Assembly (NCBI RefSeq): GCF_020165495.1
Contig: NZ_JAIUIE010000005.1
Location: 248,001 to 312,000, forward strand
DNA from: Mesorhizobium sp. BR1-1-16
Lineage (GTDB): Bacteria; Pseudomonadota; Alphaproteobacteria; Rhizobiales; Kaistiaceae
Reading direction: 5' to 3'
Length of the DNA stretch: 64,000 nt
Shown: one piece after another, positions 18,071 through 26,560 of the stretch
Position numbering within the stretch: position 1 is the first letter of the stretch
Layout of the letters: each line of letters begins with the position of its first letter
Position numbers and translations under genes: made by a program
The notes under the pieces: generated by a model
Seen by the model: the letters and a program-made list of their open reading frames with translations, nothing else
Database searches by the model: none
Told to the model about the DNA's origin: nothing

Positions 18071-18162
18071 GTTGGCTCCGTCGCGTCCAAGGGACGCTTT
18101 CGGTCGGTTTCGCGTCGGAAGGGACCGGGATTGAAGATGGCCGGGAGAGGCCGTTTTTCGTT

Positions 18163-18780
18163 CTAGCAGAAGCCGGCGGCCTTGAGGAAGTTGTAAGCCT
18201 GGATGATTTCGCGAAGTCGGTCTTCCGAGCCGCGATCGCCGCCATTGGCATCGGGGTGATAGAGCTTCACCAATTGCTTGTACCGCGACTTGATCGCCTC
18301 GCCTGCTTCGCCGCCTTCGAGATCGAGCGTGTCGAACGCCTTGCGCTCCAGCGTCTTCAGATGCCGCTTCGGCGCTTCCTCTGGCGGCGGCTTGAAGCCG
18401 CGCTCGAACATGTCGAACGGATCGCGGATGCCGCCGGTCCAGTCCTTGGCCGCCGTGCGGCGGACATCCTCGCGCTTCTCGCCGGCGCTGTTGACGCCCA
18501 TGGTCCAGGTCGGCCGGTGCCCGGTCAGCGAATCCTTCTGGTAGGCAGCGATTGCGTCGTCGCCCATGCCGGAAAAGTAGTTGTAGGACTTGTTGTACTG
18601 GCGGACGTGATCGATGCAGAAGTGGTGATACTCGCCCTCGCGATTGCGCCCCTTCGGTGCCTTGTGCGTGCCCGGCCGGTCGCAACCCGCCCAGCTGCAC
18701 TGGATGGTCGACTCCTTCAGCATCGCGTCGCCATCCGGCTTGATGCGGATGCGGTCGAAGATTTTTGAATCGAGCTTCAT
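18163..18780 (-). CDS. J-domain (DnaJ-like) protein
   Basis: 205-residue protein with the J domain at the C-terminus: [17 protein letters not shown] with the HPD triad at 175-177 and a final helix [16 protein letters not shown]. The N-terminal half carries Cys28, Cys33, Cys55 and His51/His52/His58 ([14 protein letters not shown]), a possible small metal site. HPD-type proteins stimulate DnaK ATPase; the client is unknown. The order J-protein - cobS - cobT is common in rhizobia, so a link to cobaltochelatase assembly is possible but unproven. Confidence 0.85.
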   Translation of the reverse strand: MKLDSKIFDRIRIKPDGDAMLKESTIQCSWAGCDRPGTHKAPKGRNREGEYHHFCIDHVRQYNKSYNYFSGMGDDAIAAYQKDSLTGHRPTWTMGVNSAGEKREDVRRTAAKDWTGGIRDPFDMFERGFKPPPEEAPKRHLKTLERKAFDTLDLEGGEAGEAIKSRYKQLVKLYHPDANGGDRGSEDRLREIIQAYNFLKAAGFC

Positions 18781-18850
18781 CGGCTGATTATGCTAGCCAC
18801 CCATCGCCCGAACAAGGCGATGTTTCGGCACGGGGTGAATGGAGAGAACG

Positions 18851-19114
18851 ATGGATACCAGGGACCGGATCACCAAGGTGCTTGCGGAAGCCCTGCAGCC
18901 GGCACGTCTAGATGTGATCGACGAGTCGCATTTGCACAAGGGCCATCATGGCGCACGGCCGGGCGGAGAGACGCATTACCGCGTCCGGATCGCCGCCGCA
19001 GCCTTCCGCGGCAAGAGCCGGATCGAGATGCACCGGACCATCAATAGCCTCCTGGCGGACGAGTTGGCGGCCGGCGTGCATGCGCTCGCCATCGAAGCCG
19101 CAGCAGCAGACTGA
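18851..19114 (+). CDS. bolA: BolA family protein
   Basis: 87-residue BolA-like protein with DRITKVLAEALQPARLDVIDESHLHKGH at the N-terminus, then ETHYRVRIAAAAFRGKSRIEMHRTINSLL and HALAIEAAA. The conserved His residues in SHLHKGH and the C-terminal His are where BolA proteins coordinate Fe-S clusters with monothiol glutaredoxins. The start at 18851 is chosen because GGAGAG (18841-18846) precedes it; an ATG at 18839 would add four residues. It is divergent from the J-domain gene. Confidence 0.9.
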   Translation: MDTRDRITKVLAEALQPARLDVIDESHLHKGHHGARPGGETHYRVRIAAAAFRGKSRIEMHRTINSLLADELAAGVHALAIEAAAAD

Positions 19115-19118
19115 ACGT

Positions 19119-19805
19119 CTAGGCGCGCGCCCTGACGCGGCTGGTGGCAAGCAGCTTCTTCGCCAGCGCCCGGCCCATCGCGTGGTAGATGCCGGCAGCG
19201 ATGCGCGGATCGCTCTCGCCGGCGAGGCGCAGCTGCTCGGTGTCGAGCGCGATCACCTGGAGAGGTCCGGCTGCGCGGATCGTCGCAGTTGATGGCGCGT
19301 CGGCAAGGAAGGCAACCTCGCCGACGAAGGCCCCGCGGCCGAGCCGGGCCGCGACTACGCCGCCGACCTCCACCTGCGCCTTGCCCGTCGCGACGAGATA
19401 GATCGCATTGACGGCATCGCCCGCGCCGATCAGCACGGCGCCATCGTCGAGATCGACGAGTTCACCGAATTCGACCAGCCGCGCCAGCTCCTCGTCGTCG
19501 AGATCGGCGAGACTGTCGCGCAGCAGCGCGCCGCCGGTTGCCGCGTCGACCACCCGCCGCGCGGCGAGCAGCGCCTTGAGACGATAGAGGTTGATCAGGA
19601 TGAAAAGGCCCATCCAGGCGATGCCGGTATAGAGCGGCATCGGCGACAGCGCGAAATAGACAATTAGGAAGGCGAAGGAGAGGATCAGGAAGACGCGCAG
19701 CCAGAGGATGTTCGTCAGGAACAGCGACACGGCCATCAGCAGGAAGCCGATATGGCCGGGTATATCGATCCGGTTGCCGAAGAAAAGGCTCAGGATGTCG
19801 AGCAT
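19119..19805 (-). CDS. Popeye-like membrane protein with cyclic-nucleotide-binding domain
   Basis: 228-residue protein with three predicted membrane segments (about 18-34, 36-53, 60-77), then a linker and a CAP-fold cyclic-nucleotide-binding domain (about 100-222). The layout, the FLLMAVSLFL / LWLRVFLILSF / WMGLFILINLYRLKALL segments and the following basic AARR match animal Popeye-domain proteins. The phosphate-binding cassette FVGEVAFLADAPSTATIRA keeps Glu163 but has Ser172 where cAMP-binding domains have Arg. ATG at 19805 is preceded by GGGAGGCGGCG. It lies 13 nt after aroB in an aroK-aroB operon. Ligand and function unknown. Confidence 0.8.
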   Translation of the reverse strand: MLDILSLFFGNRIDIPGHIGFLLMAVSLFLTNILWLRVFLILSFAFLIVYFALSPMPLYTGIAWMGLFILINLYRLKALLAARRVVDAATGGALLRDSLADLDDEELARLVEFGELVDLDDGAVLIGAGDAVNAIYLVATGKAQVEVGGVVAARLGRGAFVGEVAFLADAPSTATIRAAGPLQVIALDTEQLRLAGESDPRIAAGIYHAMGRALAKKLLATSRVRARA

Positions 19806-19818
19806 CGCCGCCTCCCGC

Positions 19819-20946
19819 TCACAGGCTGTCGGCGAGGAAATCCCGCACGGCGGCCGGTGGCACGTCCTTCGCGATGAAGGCCTTGCCGACGCCATGCGTC
19901 AGAATGAAGGTCAGCGTGCCGCGTGAAACCTTCTTGTCCTGCGCGATCAGCGCCATCAAACCATCGGCATCGGGCAGCGCGCCATCGATCTGTTGAAGCT
20001 CGGTCGGCAGTCCGACATCGGCGAGATGCGCCGTGACGCGGGCCGCCTCATCGGGCGAAGCAAGGTTCATCCGCGCCGAGAAGCGATGCGCCAGCACCAT
20101 GCCGATCGCGACGCCCTCGCCATGGACGAGGCGCTGCGAATAGCCGGTCGCGGCCTCCAGCGCATGGCCGAATGTGTGGCCGAGATTGAGCAAGGCCCGC
20201 TCGCCGGTCTCGTGTTCGTCGGCGGCGACGACGCGCGCCTTGGCCCGGCAGCTCGTCGCCACCGCCTGCTCGCGCTCAGGGCCGCCTGAAAAGACACCGC
20301 GCCAGTTCGCCTCCAGCCATTCAAAGAAGCCGGCATCGTTGATGAGCCCGTATTTCGCCACCTCGGCATAGCCGGCGCGCAGTTCACGCAGCGGCAGGGT
20401 ATCCAGCACCGCGGTGTCGGCGATGACGAGGCTCGGCTGATGGAAGGCGCCGACCAGATTCTTCCCCTCCGGCGTATTGATGCCTGTCTTGCCGCCGACC
20501 GAGCTGTCGACCTGCGCCAGCAGCGAGGTCGGAAGCTGCACGAAGCGCATGCCGCGGCGCACGATCGACGCCGCGAAGCCGGCCAGGTCGCCCACGACAC
20601 CGCCCCCAAGCGCGATCACGATGTCGCCGCGCTCCAGACGCGCGGCGAGCACCGCGCGGACGACATGTTCGAGATTGGCGAAATTCTTCGTGCCCTCGCC
20701 CGGCGCGACGTCGACCGCGACCGAGCCGATGCCGGCCGCCTCGAGCGACTTGGCGAGATCGGCGCTGTAAAGCGCACCGACATTCGCGTCGCTAACGATA
20801 GCAGCCCGGACGCCGGGCATCAGTCGCCCGATTTCAGCACCGGCAGAGGAGATGAGGCCGCGGCCGATGAGGATGTCATAGGAGCGGTCGCCGAGCGCAA
20901 CGCCGACGCGGATGGGTTCGGCGAGCGCTGGGGAGGATCGGGTCAC
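19819..20946 (-). CDS. aroB: 3-dehydroquinate synthase
   Basis: 375-residue NAD- and Zn-dependent enzyme that cyclises DAHP to 3-dehydroquinate, step two of the shikimate pathway. Motifs: GEGTKNFANLEHVVRAVLAARLERGD, ALGGGVVGDLAGFAASIVRRG (NAD loop), SLLAQVDSSVGGKTGINTPEGKNLVGAFHQP, EVAKYGLI, and the zinc ligands in LLNLGHTFGHALE and LVHGEGVAIGM. The start overlaps the aroK stop by 4 nt. The Popeye-like gene follows immediately. Confidence 0.97.
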   Translation of the reverse strand: MTRSSPALAEPIRVGVALGDRSYDILIGRGLISSAGAEIGRLMPGVRAAIVSDANVGALYSADLAKSLEAAGIGSVAVDVAPGEGTKNFANLEHVVRAVLAARLERGDIVIALGGGVVGDLAGFAASIVRRGMRFVQLPTSLLAQVDSSVGGKTGINTPEGKNLVGAFHQPSLVIADTAVLDTLPLRELRAGYAEVAKYGLINDAGFFEWLEANWRGVFSGGPEREQAVATSCRAKARVVAADEHETGERALLNLGHTFGHALEAATGYSQRLVHGEGVAIGMVLAHRFSARMNLASPDEAARVTAHLADVGLPTELQQIDGALPDADGLMALIAQDKKVSRGTLTFILTHGVGKAFIAKDVPPAAVRDFLADSL

Positions 20947-21554
20947 GTCGGGGGCCTTTCGTCGGGAGAGCCGGCTGCCAGGAAGCTGGCGAGCGCCGTC
21001 AGGGTCTCCTCGGCAACGATTTCATGCGGCACGTCACGGGAGACGACATGGATGTCGGCCGTCGCATAGACGGGATAGCGCTCTTCCATCAGCCGTCGCA
21101 TCGTCGCCTCGGGATCCTCGGTGTGGAGCAGCGGCCGGTTCGAGCGCTTGCGCACGCGCGCCATCAGGATATCGAGCTCGGCGCGCAGCCAGATCGAGAC
21201 GCCGTCGGCTGCAATCGCAGCTCGGGTCTCCGCGCTCATGAACGCCCCGCCGCCCGTCGCCAGAACTTTCGGTCGCCTGTCGAGCAGTCGGCGGATGACC
21301 CGCCGCTCGCCATCACGAAAATAGGCCTCGCCATGCTTGGCAAAGATCTCGGGAATGGTGGCAGCAGCGGCCTTTTCGATCTCGGCATCCGCGTCGACGA
21401 AAGGCAGTTGCAGCCGCGTGGCGAGGCGCTTGCCCACCGAGGTCTTGCCGGCGCCCATCAGGCCGACGAGCACGATCGCTCGTCCGCCAAGCTGTTCAAC
21501 CAGCCCGGCGGCCGATCTGGCCGCTTCCTCGCCTCGTAGCGCGTCCTGTTGCAT
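20943..21554 (-). CDS. aroK: Shikimate kinase
   Basis: 203-residue kinase that phosphorylates shikimate with ATP. Walker A GLMGAGKTSVGKRLA, the shikimate-binding DADAEIE and GGGAF motifs, FRDGERRVI and the adenine-side RNRPLL-type lid (RSNRPLLHT) are all present. The start at 21554 (MQQDALRG) gives a short leader before the core; in-frame ATGs at 21569 and 21620 are alternatives. It overlaps aroB by 4 nt, giving the standard aroK-aroB pair. Confidence 0.93.
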   Translation of the reverse strand: MQQDALRGEEAARSAAGLVEQLGGRAIVLVGLMGAGKTSVGKRLATRLQLPFVDADAEIEKAAAATIPEIFAKHGEAYFRDGERRVIRRLLDRRPKVLATGGGAFMSAETRAAIAADGVSIWLRAELDILMARVRKRSNRPLLHTEDPEATMRRLMEERYPVYATADIHVVSRDVPHEIVAEETLTALASFLAAGSPDERPPT

Positions 21555-21718
21555 CCTCGCCCGCCGCATCCGCCGAATACGGACCAAAGAGGTAGAGCCG
21601 CAGCAGGCGCAAGCTGTCAAGCGAGGCTGCGTGTCGGCGCCGTGGTGCTTGCCAGCGGCGCGGAGCGTGCCATAAGCAGGAGACCTGAACGAAAACCTCG
21701 CGCCGGAACCGGGCTCGC

Positions 21719-21865
21719 ATGCCGACGCTGTCGCGTTTCATCATGGTCCTGATCGCGCTCGGCCTCGCGGCGTTCGGCGCCGTTTACGCGCTGGCGACGT
21801 TCGTCGAGCCGACACCGCGGGAGATTACGATCCGCATCCCGACCGACAAGCTGCTGAAGGACTGA
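21719..21865 (+). CDS. Conserved small membrane protein upstream of xerD
   Basis: 48-residue protein with one membrane helix ([20 protein letters not shown]) and a short polar tail ([20 protein letters not shown]) predicted outside the cytoplasm. Similar short proteins with FVEP...ITVRIP tails occur immediately before xerD in many rhizobia and are sometimes mislabelled as histidine kinases. The stop lies 2 nt before the xerD ATG, so the two are probably coupled. No domain or function is known. Confidence 0.7.
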   Translation: MPTLSRFIMVLIALGLAAFGAVYALATFVEPTPREITIRIPTDKLLKD

Positions 21866-21867
21866 CG

Positions 21868-22836
21868 ATGGACCGCGAATCAGCAGCGCCGCCAGCCTTC
21901 CTGAGCGATCTCGAATCGTTTCTGGAAATGATGAGTGCCGAGCGCGGCGCCTCTCCCAATACGCTCTCGTCCTATCGCCGCGACGTCGAAGACTATGCCG
22001 GCTTCCTCGCGCGTCGAAAGTCCAACATCCGCAGCGCCGACGCCGCCGCGTTACGCGCCTATCTGGCCGAGCTGGAAGCGCGCGGCTACGCCGCTTCGTC
22101 GGCGGCGCGGCGCCTTTCGGCCATCCGCCAGCTGCATCGGTTCCTGTTTGCGGAAGGCATTCGCAAGGACGACCCCTCGGGCATCATCGCCGGCCCGAAA
22201 CGCAAGCCCGCATTGCCCAAGATCATGTCGGAAGCCGAGGTGGACCGGCTGCTCGAGACCGCTGAGGCTGCCGTCGGCCAGGCTGAAACCCCATCCGCAG
22301 CGCTGCGGGCGGCTCGCCTCGTCGCCCTGCTGGAAACGCTCTATGCCTCGGGCCTGCGTGTTTCCGAGCTCGTCGCGCTGCCAGCGTCCGCCGCCCGGCC
22401 CGATCTCCGCATGCTGATGGTGCGCGGCAAGGGCGGCAAGGAGCGTGTCGTGCCCCTGACGGCGCGGGCGCGGGAGGCGATCGCCCGTTTCATGGCGCTG
22501 CGACGCGCCGCAGAGGGTGACCGGCCCGCCGGCCTCTGGCTATTTCCGGCGATCAGCGAAAGCGGCACCCTTACGCGGCAGGCTTTCGCGCGCGAGATGA
22601 AGGAACTCGCCAGCGCCGCCGGCATCAAGCCGGAGCGTATCTCGCCGCATGTGCTGCGGCATGCCTTCGCCAGCCATCTGCTGCAGAACGGCGCAGACCT
22701 GCGCATTGTCCAGCAGCTGCTCGGCCATGCCGACATCTCGACGACGCAGATCTATACCCATGTGCTCGAGGAGCGGCTGCGCAGCCTCGTGGCCGACCAC
22801 CATCCGCTGGCGCGCACCGGCGAAGTCGACGCGTAG
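21868..22836 (+). CDS. xerD: Tyrosine recombinase XerD
   Basis: 322-residue site-specific recombinase that with XerC resolves chromosome dimers at dif. The N-terminal SAM-like core-binding domain (about 10-110) includes [19 protein letters not shown]. The catalytic domain has Arg in [12 protein letters not shown], Lys in [11 protein letters not shown], His and Arg in [14 protein letters not shown], His in [16 protein letters not shown], and the nucleophilic Tyr in that same segment. The C-terminus [11 protein letters not shown] matches XerD rather than XerC. No mobile-element genes surround it, so it is the housekeeping copy. Confidence 0.93.
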   Translation: MDRESAAPPAFLSDLESFLEMMSAERGASPNTLSSYRRDVEDYAGFLARRKSNIRSADAAALRAYLAELEARGYAASSAARRLSAIRQLHRFLFAEGIRKDDPSGIIAGPKRKPALPKIMSEAEVDRLLETAEAAVGQAETPSAALRAARLVALLETLYASGLRVSELVALPASAARPDLRMLMVRGKGGKERVVPLTARAREAIARFMALRRAAEGDRPAGLWLFPAISESGTLTRQAFAREMKELASAAGIKPERISPHVLRHAFASHLLQNGADLRIVQQLLGHADISTTQIYTHVLEERLRSLVADHHPLARTGEVDA

Positions 22837-22840
22837 CGGT

Positions 22841-23476
22841 CTACCAGGCGAGGACGCGGCGGCCGATCAGCGCGCCGGCGGCCGTCAGCGCAGCGATGCC
22901 GATGCCATACCAGGTGAGCACGAAAAGCGGCGAATCGTCCGTGCAGTGAAACGCATAGAGCGCCGCGCCGAGGCCGCCCGCAGCGAGCCCTGCACAGGCG
23001 CCGGCCAGACCAGGTCGCGTCGGCGCGCCCTTGCGCATCGCCAGGAGCAGCGCTGCCAGGATCGGCGCGCCCATCAGCGGCACGAAGACCACGCAGTAGC
23101 GCGCATAGTGGCCGACCAGGCCGGGCATCCAGGTCTCAGGCGGTGTGAGGCCGAGCACGGCGGCGATGCCGAGCGCCAGCACCCCGCAGGGAACCAGAAA
23201 GCCGATGGCCACCGGTCCCGACCTGACGCCGGGCCGGACGAGCCGCGAGACGACGAGGAGCGCCGCGACGGCAAGACTGAGCGTCACCGCGAATTTGAGC
23301 GGCAACCAGGGCGTCGCCAACATCGGCAGGAAATCCGGCCTGATGCGCAGCATCAAGGAAAACAACAGGACGGCAACGGCGAGCCCAGCCGGGAGCAGCA
23401 GCGCGACGGCCCAGCCGGGGCTCGTCTCGCGCTTGTCGTCGGCGGCAAGGCCGCGAATGAGATCGTCCGTCCTCAT
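22841..23476 (-). CDS. nrsF: NrsF-type (DUF1109) anti-sigma factor
   Basis: 211-residue inner-membrane protein with six predicted hydrophobic segments and a short cytoplasmic N-terminus (MRTDDLIRGLAADDKRE). This is the architecture of DUF1109/NrsF, the negative regulator of the ECF sigma factor SigF in Caulobacter. A conserved Cys pair candidate is Cys123 (VPCGVL/YCVVF region) and the CTDD segment near the C-terminus. It starts 10 nt after the sigma gene and is preceded by GAGGACGAGGAC, so the pair is co-expressed. Confidence 0.85.
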   Translation of the reverse strand: MRTDDLIRGLAADDKRETSPGWAVALLLPAGLAVAVLLFSLMLRIRPDFLPMLATPWLPLKFAVTLSLAVAALLVVSRLVRPGVRSGPVAIGFLVPCGVLALGIAAVLGLTPPETWMPGLVGHYARYCVVFVPLMGAPILAALLLAMRKGAPTRPGLAGACAGLAAGGLGAALYAFHCTDDSPLFVLTWYGIGIAALTAAGALIGRRVLAW

Positions 23477-23486
23477 GTCCTCGTCC

Positions 23487-24035
23487 TCACTCCTCTGTTC
23501 TCAGCCGCGCCGCGAGGCTCGCAAAACCGCGATGCAGAGCCACGCGAACGGCGCCCGGCGTCATGCCATGCTGCCGGGCCGCATCGCCGACGGACGCGCC
23601 GTCGACTGCCACCGTCTTCAGGATCGCGCGCTGCTTGGCCGGCAACTGTGCGAGATGACGGTCGACCTCCGCGGAATCAGCGCCCGGCCGCTCTTCGGCG
23701 GCCGGCAGGATATCGGCGAAATCCTCGATCGGAATCTCGATCCGCCGGCCGCGCTTGCGCACATGATCGATCAGCTTGTTGCGTGCGACGGTGAACAGCC
23801 ACGGCCCGAACGGATCGCTCGTCCGCCATGTATGACGCTTCAAGTGAATGGCCAGCAGCGTCTCCTGCACAATGTCCTCGCACTCCTCGAGCGGCTGCCC
23901 CATGCCAGCCAGACGTCGCCGCACCGAGGCGCGCAGCGCCGGCGCGAGCGCGCGCAAAAGGGTCTGATAGGCGGCCTGATCGCCGGCAAGGCCACTGCGC
24001 ATGAGCGACGCCCATGCCTCTTCGCGATCGATCAT
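23487..24035 (-). CDS. sigF: ECF sigma factor, SigF-like
   Basis: 182-residue extracytoplasmic-function sigma factor. Region 2 contains ECEDIVQETLLAIHLKRHTW and FGPWLFTVARNKLIDHVRKRG; region 4 contains LPAKQRAILKTVAVDG and GAVRVALHRGFASLAARLR. The adjacent nrsF gene places it in the SigF family, which in Caulobacter responds to heavy metals and oxidants. An ATG at 24035 is chosen; a TTG at 24038 gives the same protein plus one residue. A matching promoter at 24056-24081 suggests autoregulation. Confidence 0.88.
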   Translation of the reverse strand: MIDREEAWASLMRSGLAGDQAAYQTLLRALAPALRASVRRRLAGMGQPLEECEDIVQETLLAIHLKRHTWRTSDPFGPWLFTVARNKLIDHVRKRGRRIEIPIEDFADILPAAEERPGADSAEVDRHLAQLPAKQRAILKTVAVDGASVGDAARQHGMTPGAVRVALHRGFASLAARLRTEE

Positions 24036-24055
24036 CAAATGCTTCCGAAGGCCTG

Positions 24056-24081
24056 TTCGTCCACAAGGCGCGGATCGTTAC
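24056..24081 (-). promoter_or_regulatory. SigF-type ECF promoter of sigF-nrsF
   Basis: On the minus strand GTAACG (24081-24076), exactly 16 nt, then CGAA (24059-24056). This matches the Caulobacter SigF consensus as I recall it, GTAACC-N16-CGAA, with one mismatch. It sits about 20 nt upstream of the sigF start codon. Confidence 0.65.
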
Positions 24082-24224
24082 ACCAAGGCCGCGATTTTCC
24101 CGCTTTTCCTGCCTTTAGCACAGAACCCGGCGCCGCGAACGGAGACGGATCGAAACACGCTGTCGCGCATTGTGATGGGAGCGTGGCACGGGGGCCGCGT
24201 GACATATCACCGGGGCAGAGCGCG

Positions 24225-25325
24225 ATGTCGGACCCAATCGTCAAGTTCGAGGTGCCGACGACTGAAACGCGTCCGATCGAGGCGCCCGACCTTACCGCGC
24301 CCGATGGACCGCTTCCCTCCGATCCGAAGATCGTCATCCAGACGATGCTTCTTGTCATCGCGGTGCTGGCTGTCTGCTACTTCGCCTCGGCCATCATCCT
24401 GCCGATCGTGCTGGCATTCGTGCTGAAGATGCTGCTGCAACCGGGCATGCGAGCCTTCGATCGGCTGCGGATTCCGCGCAGCATCGGCGCACTTCTGCTC
24501 ATCTTTGGCGTCTTCGCAATCATCGTCGCGCTCGGCGCCGCCATGTCGGGACCCGCTACCGACTGGGCCGCCAAGGTGCCCGAAGGGATAAACCGCATCG
24601 AGGAGCGGCTGAAATTCCTCGCCCGTCCGCTCCACACCCTGCAGACCTTCCTCAGCCAGTTCGACAATGGCTCCTCTGCCAATGAGGGCCCCTCGCTCAC
24701 TGCGACGCTGATGAAGGGAACCCAGCATTTCGCGTCCGGCTTCTTCGAGACACTTCTGGTCCTCTATTTCCTCTTGATTTCCGGCGACACGTTCCTGCGC
24801 CGGATGGTCGAGATCGTGCCGAATTTCCGCGACAAGCGGCGCGTCGTGGAGATGTCTCAGCAGATCGAGGACAATGTCTCCGCCTATCTGATCACCATCA
24901 CGGCGATGAACGCGCTGGTCGGTGTCGCGACGGGCCTGGCGATGTGGCTGTGCGGCCTCGGTGATCCCTTGCTCTGGGGCGCGATTGCCTTTGCCCTCAA
25001 CTATGTCCCGATCATGGGGCCAGCCGCGGGCGTCGGCCTGTTCCTGATGGCCGGTCTCATTACAATCGATCCGCTGCTGCAAGCGCTCATGCCGGCCGGC
25101 CTCTATCTCCTCATCCATCTCGTCGAAGGCGAGAGCGTGACGCCCATCCTTCTGGCCCGGCGCTTCACGTTGAACCCGGTTCTGGTCATCGTGTCGCTGA
25201 TCTTCTGGTTCTGGATGTGGGGCGTTCCCGGCGCGATCCTCGCCGTGCCGATGCTCGCGATTGCCAAAATCGTGTGCGACGGGGTCAAGCCGCTCAATCC
25301 GCTCGGCCGCTTCCTCGAAGGCTGA
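24225..25325 (+). CDS. AI-2E transporter family membrane protein
   Basis: 366-residue polytopic permease of the AI-2E transporter family (TqsA/PerM/YdiK type). After a polar N-terminus of about 35 residues come paired membrane helices (QTMLLVIAVLAVCYFASAIILPIVLAFVLKM, GALLLIFGVFAIIVALGAA), a periplasmic or cytosolic helical domain, and a C-terminal block with the family signature ALNYVPIMGPAAGVGLF and PILLARRFTLNPVLVIVSLIFWFWMWG. Such proteins export small molecules or act as antiporters; the substrate is not predictable. ATG 24225 is chosen as the first start giving the family N-terminus; longer open sequence upstream is antisense to sigF. Confidence 0.85.
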   Translation: MSDPIVKFEVPTTETRPIEAPDLTAPDGPLPSDPKIVIQTMLLVIAVLAVCYFASAIILPIVLAFVLKMLLQPGMRAFDRLRIPRSIGALLLIFGVFAIIVALGAAMSGPATDWAAKVPEGINRIEERLKFLARPLHTLQTFLSQFDNGSSANEGPSLTATLMKGTQHFASGFFETLLVLYFLLISGDTFLRRMVEIVPNFRDKRRVVEMSQQIEDNVSAYLITITAMNALVGVATGLAMWLCGLGDPLLWGAIAFALNYVPIMGPAAGVGLFLMAGLITIDPLLQALMPAGLYLLIHLVEGESVTPILLARRFTLNPVLVIVSLIFWFWMWGVPGAILAVPMLAIAKIVCDGVKPLNPLGRFLEG

Positions 25326-25445
25326 CGGCGCCAGACCAGACATGATGCGGACGTTGTGCCGAGAGCGTGCTGGCGGCTTCGCGCGGAACCAGCCCCTGCC
25401 GCCCACCCGCAATCTTGAGCAATCGGCCACCGCGGCGCAGGAAAA

Positions 25446-25522
<77 letters not shown>

Positions 25523-25729
25523 GCGGAGATGGTCCCTCTAGCATAGTCGCGGCCCCGATTGCACCCCCGCCCCGCTGTCGCGATGCAGGAAAAACCTCGC
25601 GCAAGACCGCAAAACCGCGCGCGAGACCGCGCAATGATGGTGTTGCTGCGTTGCGACGCCGCGCGGACATGCATCGCTGCGGAGCCGTTGCCGGTTCATC
25701 GCCCGAACGTCGCGTGCGACACTGAACGC

Positions 25730-26560
25730 ATGGGCGCGACATCTATCCCGACCGATTCGCTCGTCCGACGATACGGCGCTGCCGGCCTGGCGCTGGCGTC
25801 GTTCTTCGTGCCGATGGCGTCTGCGATGGCCGATTGCCCGCTTGAGCCGGCCGAAGGCGGGCGGGTTGCCGCCGTGATCGACGGGGCGACGTTGAGGCTC
25901 GACGACGGCCTCGTCATCCGCCTCGCCGGCATCGCCGCGCCCGAGCCGCCACTGTCCGCGGCTGTTTCGCCCTGGCCGCTCGCCGAAGCGGCTCGCGCCG
26001 CCCTCGCCAAGCTCGCGCTTGGCCAAGATATCGCGCTCGAGCTTCCCCTCGCTGGCCGCGACCGCTATGGCCGCGCCATCGCCGTTGTGACCGCCGAAGG
26101 CGCCGATGGATCATTGAACGAAGCCCTGATCGCTGAAGGTCTTGCGCGTGTGATGCCCGGCGACGAGCCGTCCGGCTGCCTGTCTTCACTCTTCGCAACT
26201 GAACGTGAAGCTCGCGAAAACCGGCTTGGCCTTTGGTCTGATCCGTATTACGCCATCCGCGCGGCGCGCGACCCGGCCCTTGCCGATCGCGCTGACGTTT
26301 ACGATCTGGTGGAAGGGCGCGTTCTTTCCGTCGGCGTCCGCGGCAGGGTTGCCTATCTCGATTTCGGGAGAGACTGGCGAACTGACTTCACGGCCGTGGT
26401 GGCCGGGCCGGCGGGTGAAGCGCTTGCCGCGCTCGGACAGGCACCGGCCTCGCTCAGGGGTCGGCATGTCCGGCTGCGCGGCTGGATCGAGGATCATGAC
26501 GGACCGAGCCTCCGGGTAACCAATCCTGCGCAGCTCGAACTGTTGGACGACGGTGATTGA
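25730..26560 (+). CDS. Secreted thermonuclease (SNase-fold) family protein
   Basis: 276-residue protein with a signal sequence (AAGLALASFFVPMASAMA) and an SNase-like domain: VAAVIDGATLRLDDGLVIRLAGIAAPE, then a segment equivalent to the staphylococcal nuclease catalytic loop (DRYGRAIAVV) and LNEALIAEGLARV. The Asp and Arg of the DG-x(n)-RL-GI-APE and DRYGR motifs are present, so activity is possible, although the second catalytic Glu/Arg pair is hard to place. The C-terminal half (from about 165) has a second OB-like region with VRGRVAYLDFGRDWRTDFT. Its stop shares one base with the next start (TGATG). Confidence 0.8.
   Translation: MGATSIPTDSLVRRYGAAGLALASFFVPMASAMADCPLEPAEGGRVAAVIDGATLRLDDGLVIRLAGIAAPEPPLSAAVSPWPLAEAARAALAKLALGQDIALELPLAGRDRYGRAIAVVTAEGADGSLNEALIAEGLARVMPGDEPSGCLSSLFATEREARENRLGLWSDPYYAIRAARDPALADRADVYDLVEGRVLSVGVRGRVAYLDFGRDWRTDFTAVVAGPAGEALAALGQAPASLRGRHVRLRGWIEDHDGPSLRVTNPAQLELLDDGD

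Noticed and set aside
21868-22836. Phage or island integrase
   Set aside because: The C-terminus and context (aroK-aroB divergent, no attachment site or cargo) fit housekeeping XerD.
23145-24224. N-terminal extension of the AI-2E permease to 726 residues
   Set aside because: This part is antisense to nrsF and sigF. The family N-terminus begins at 24225.
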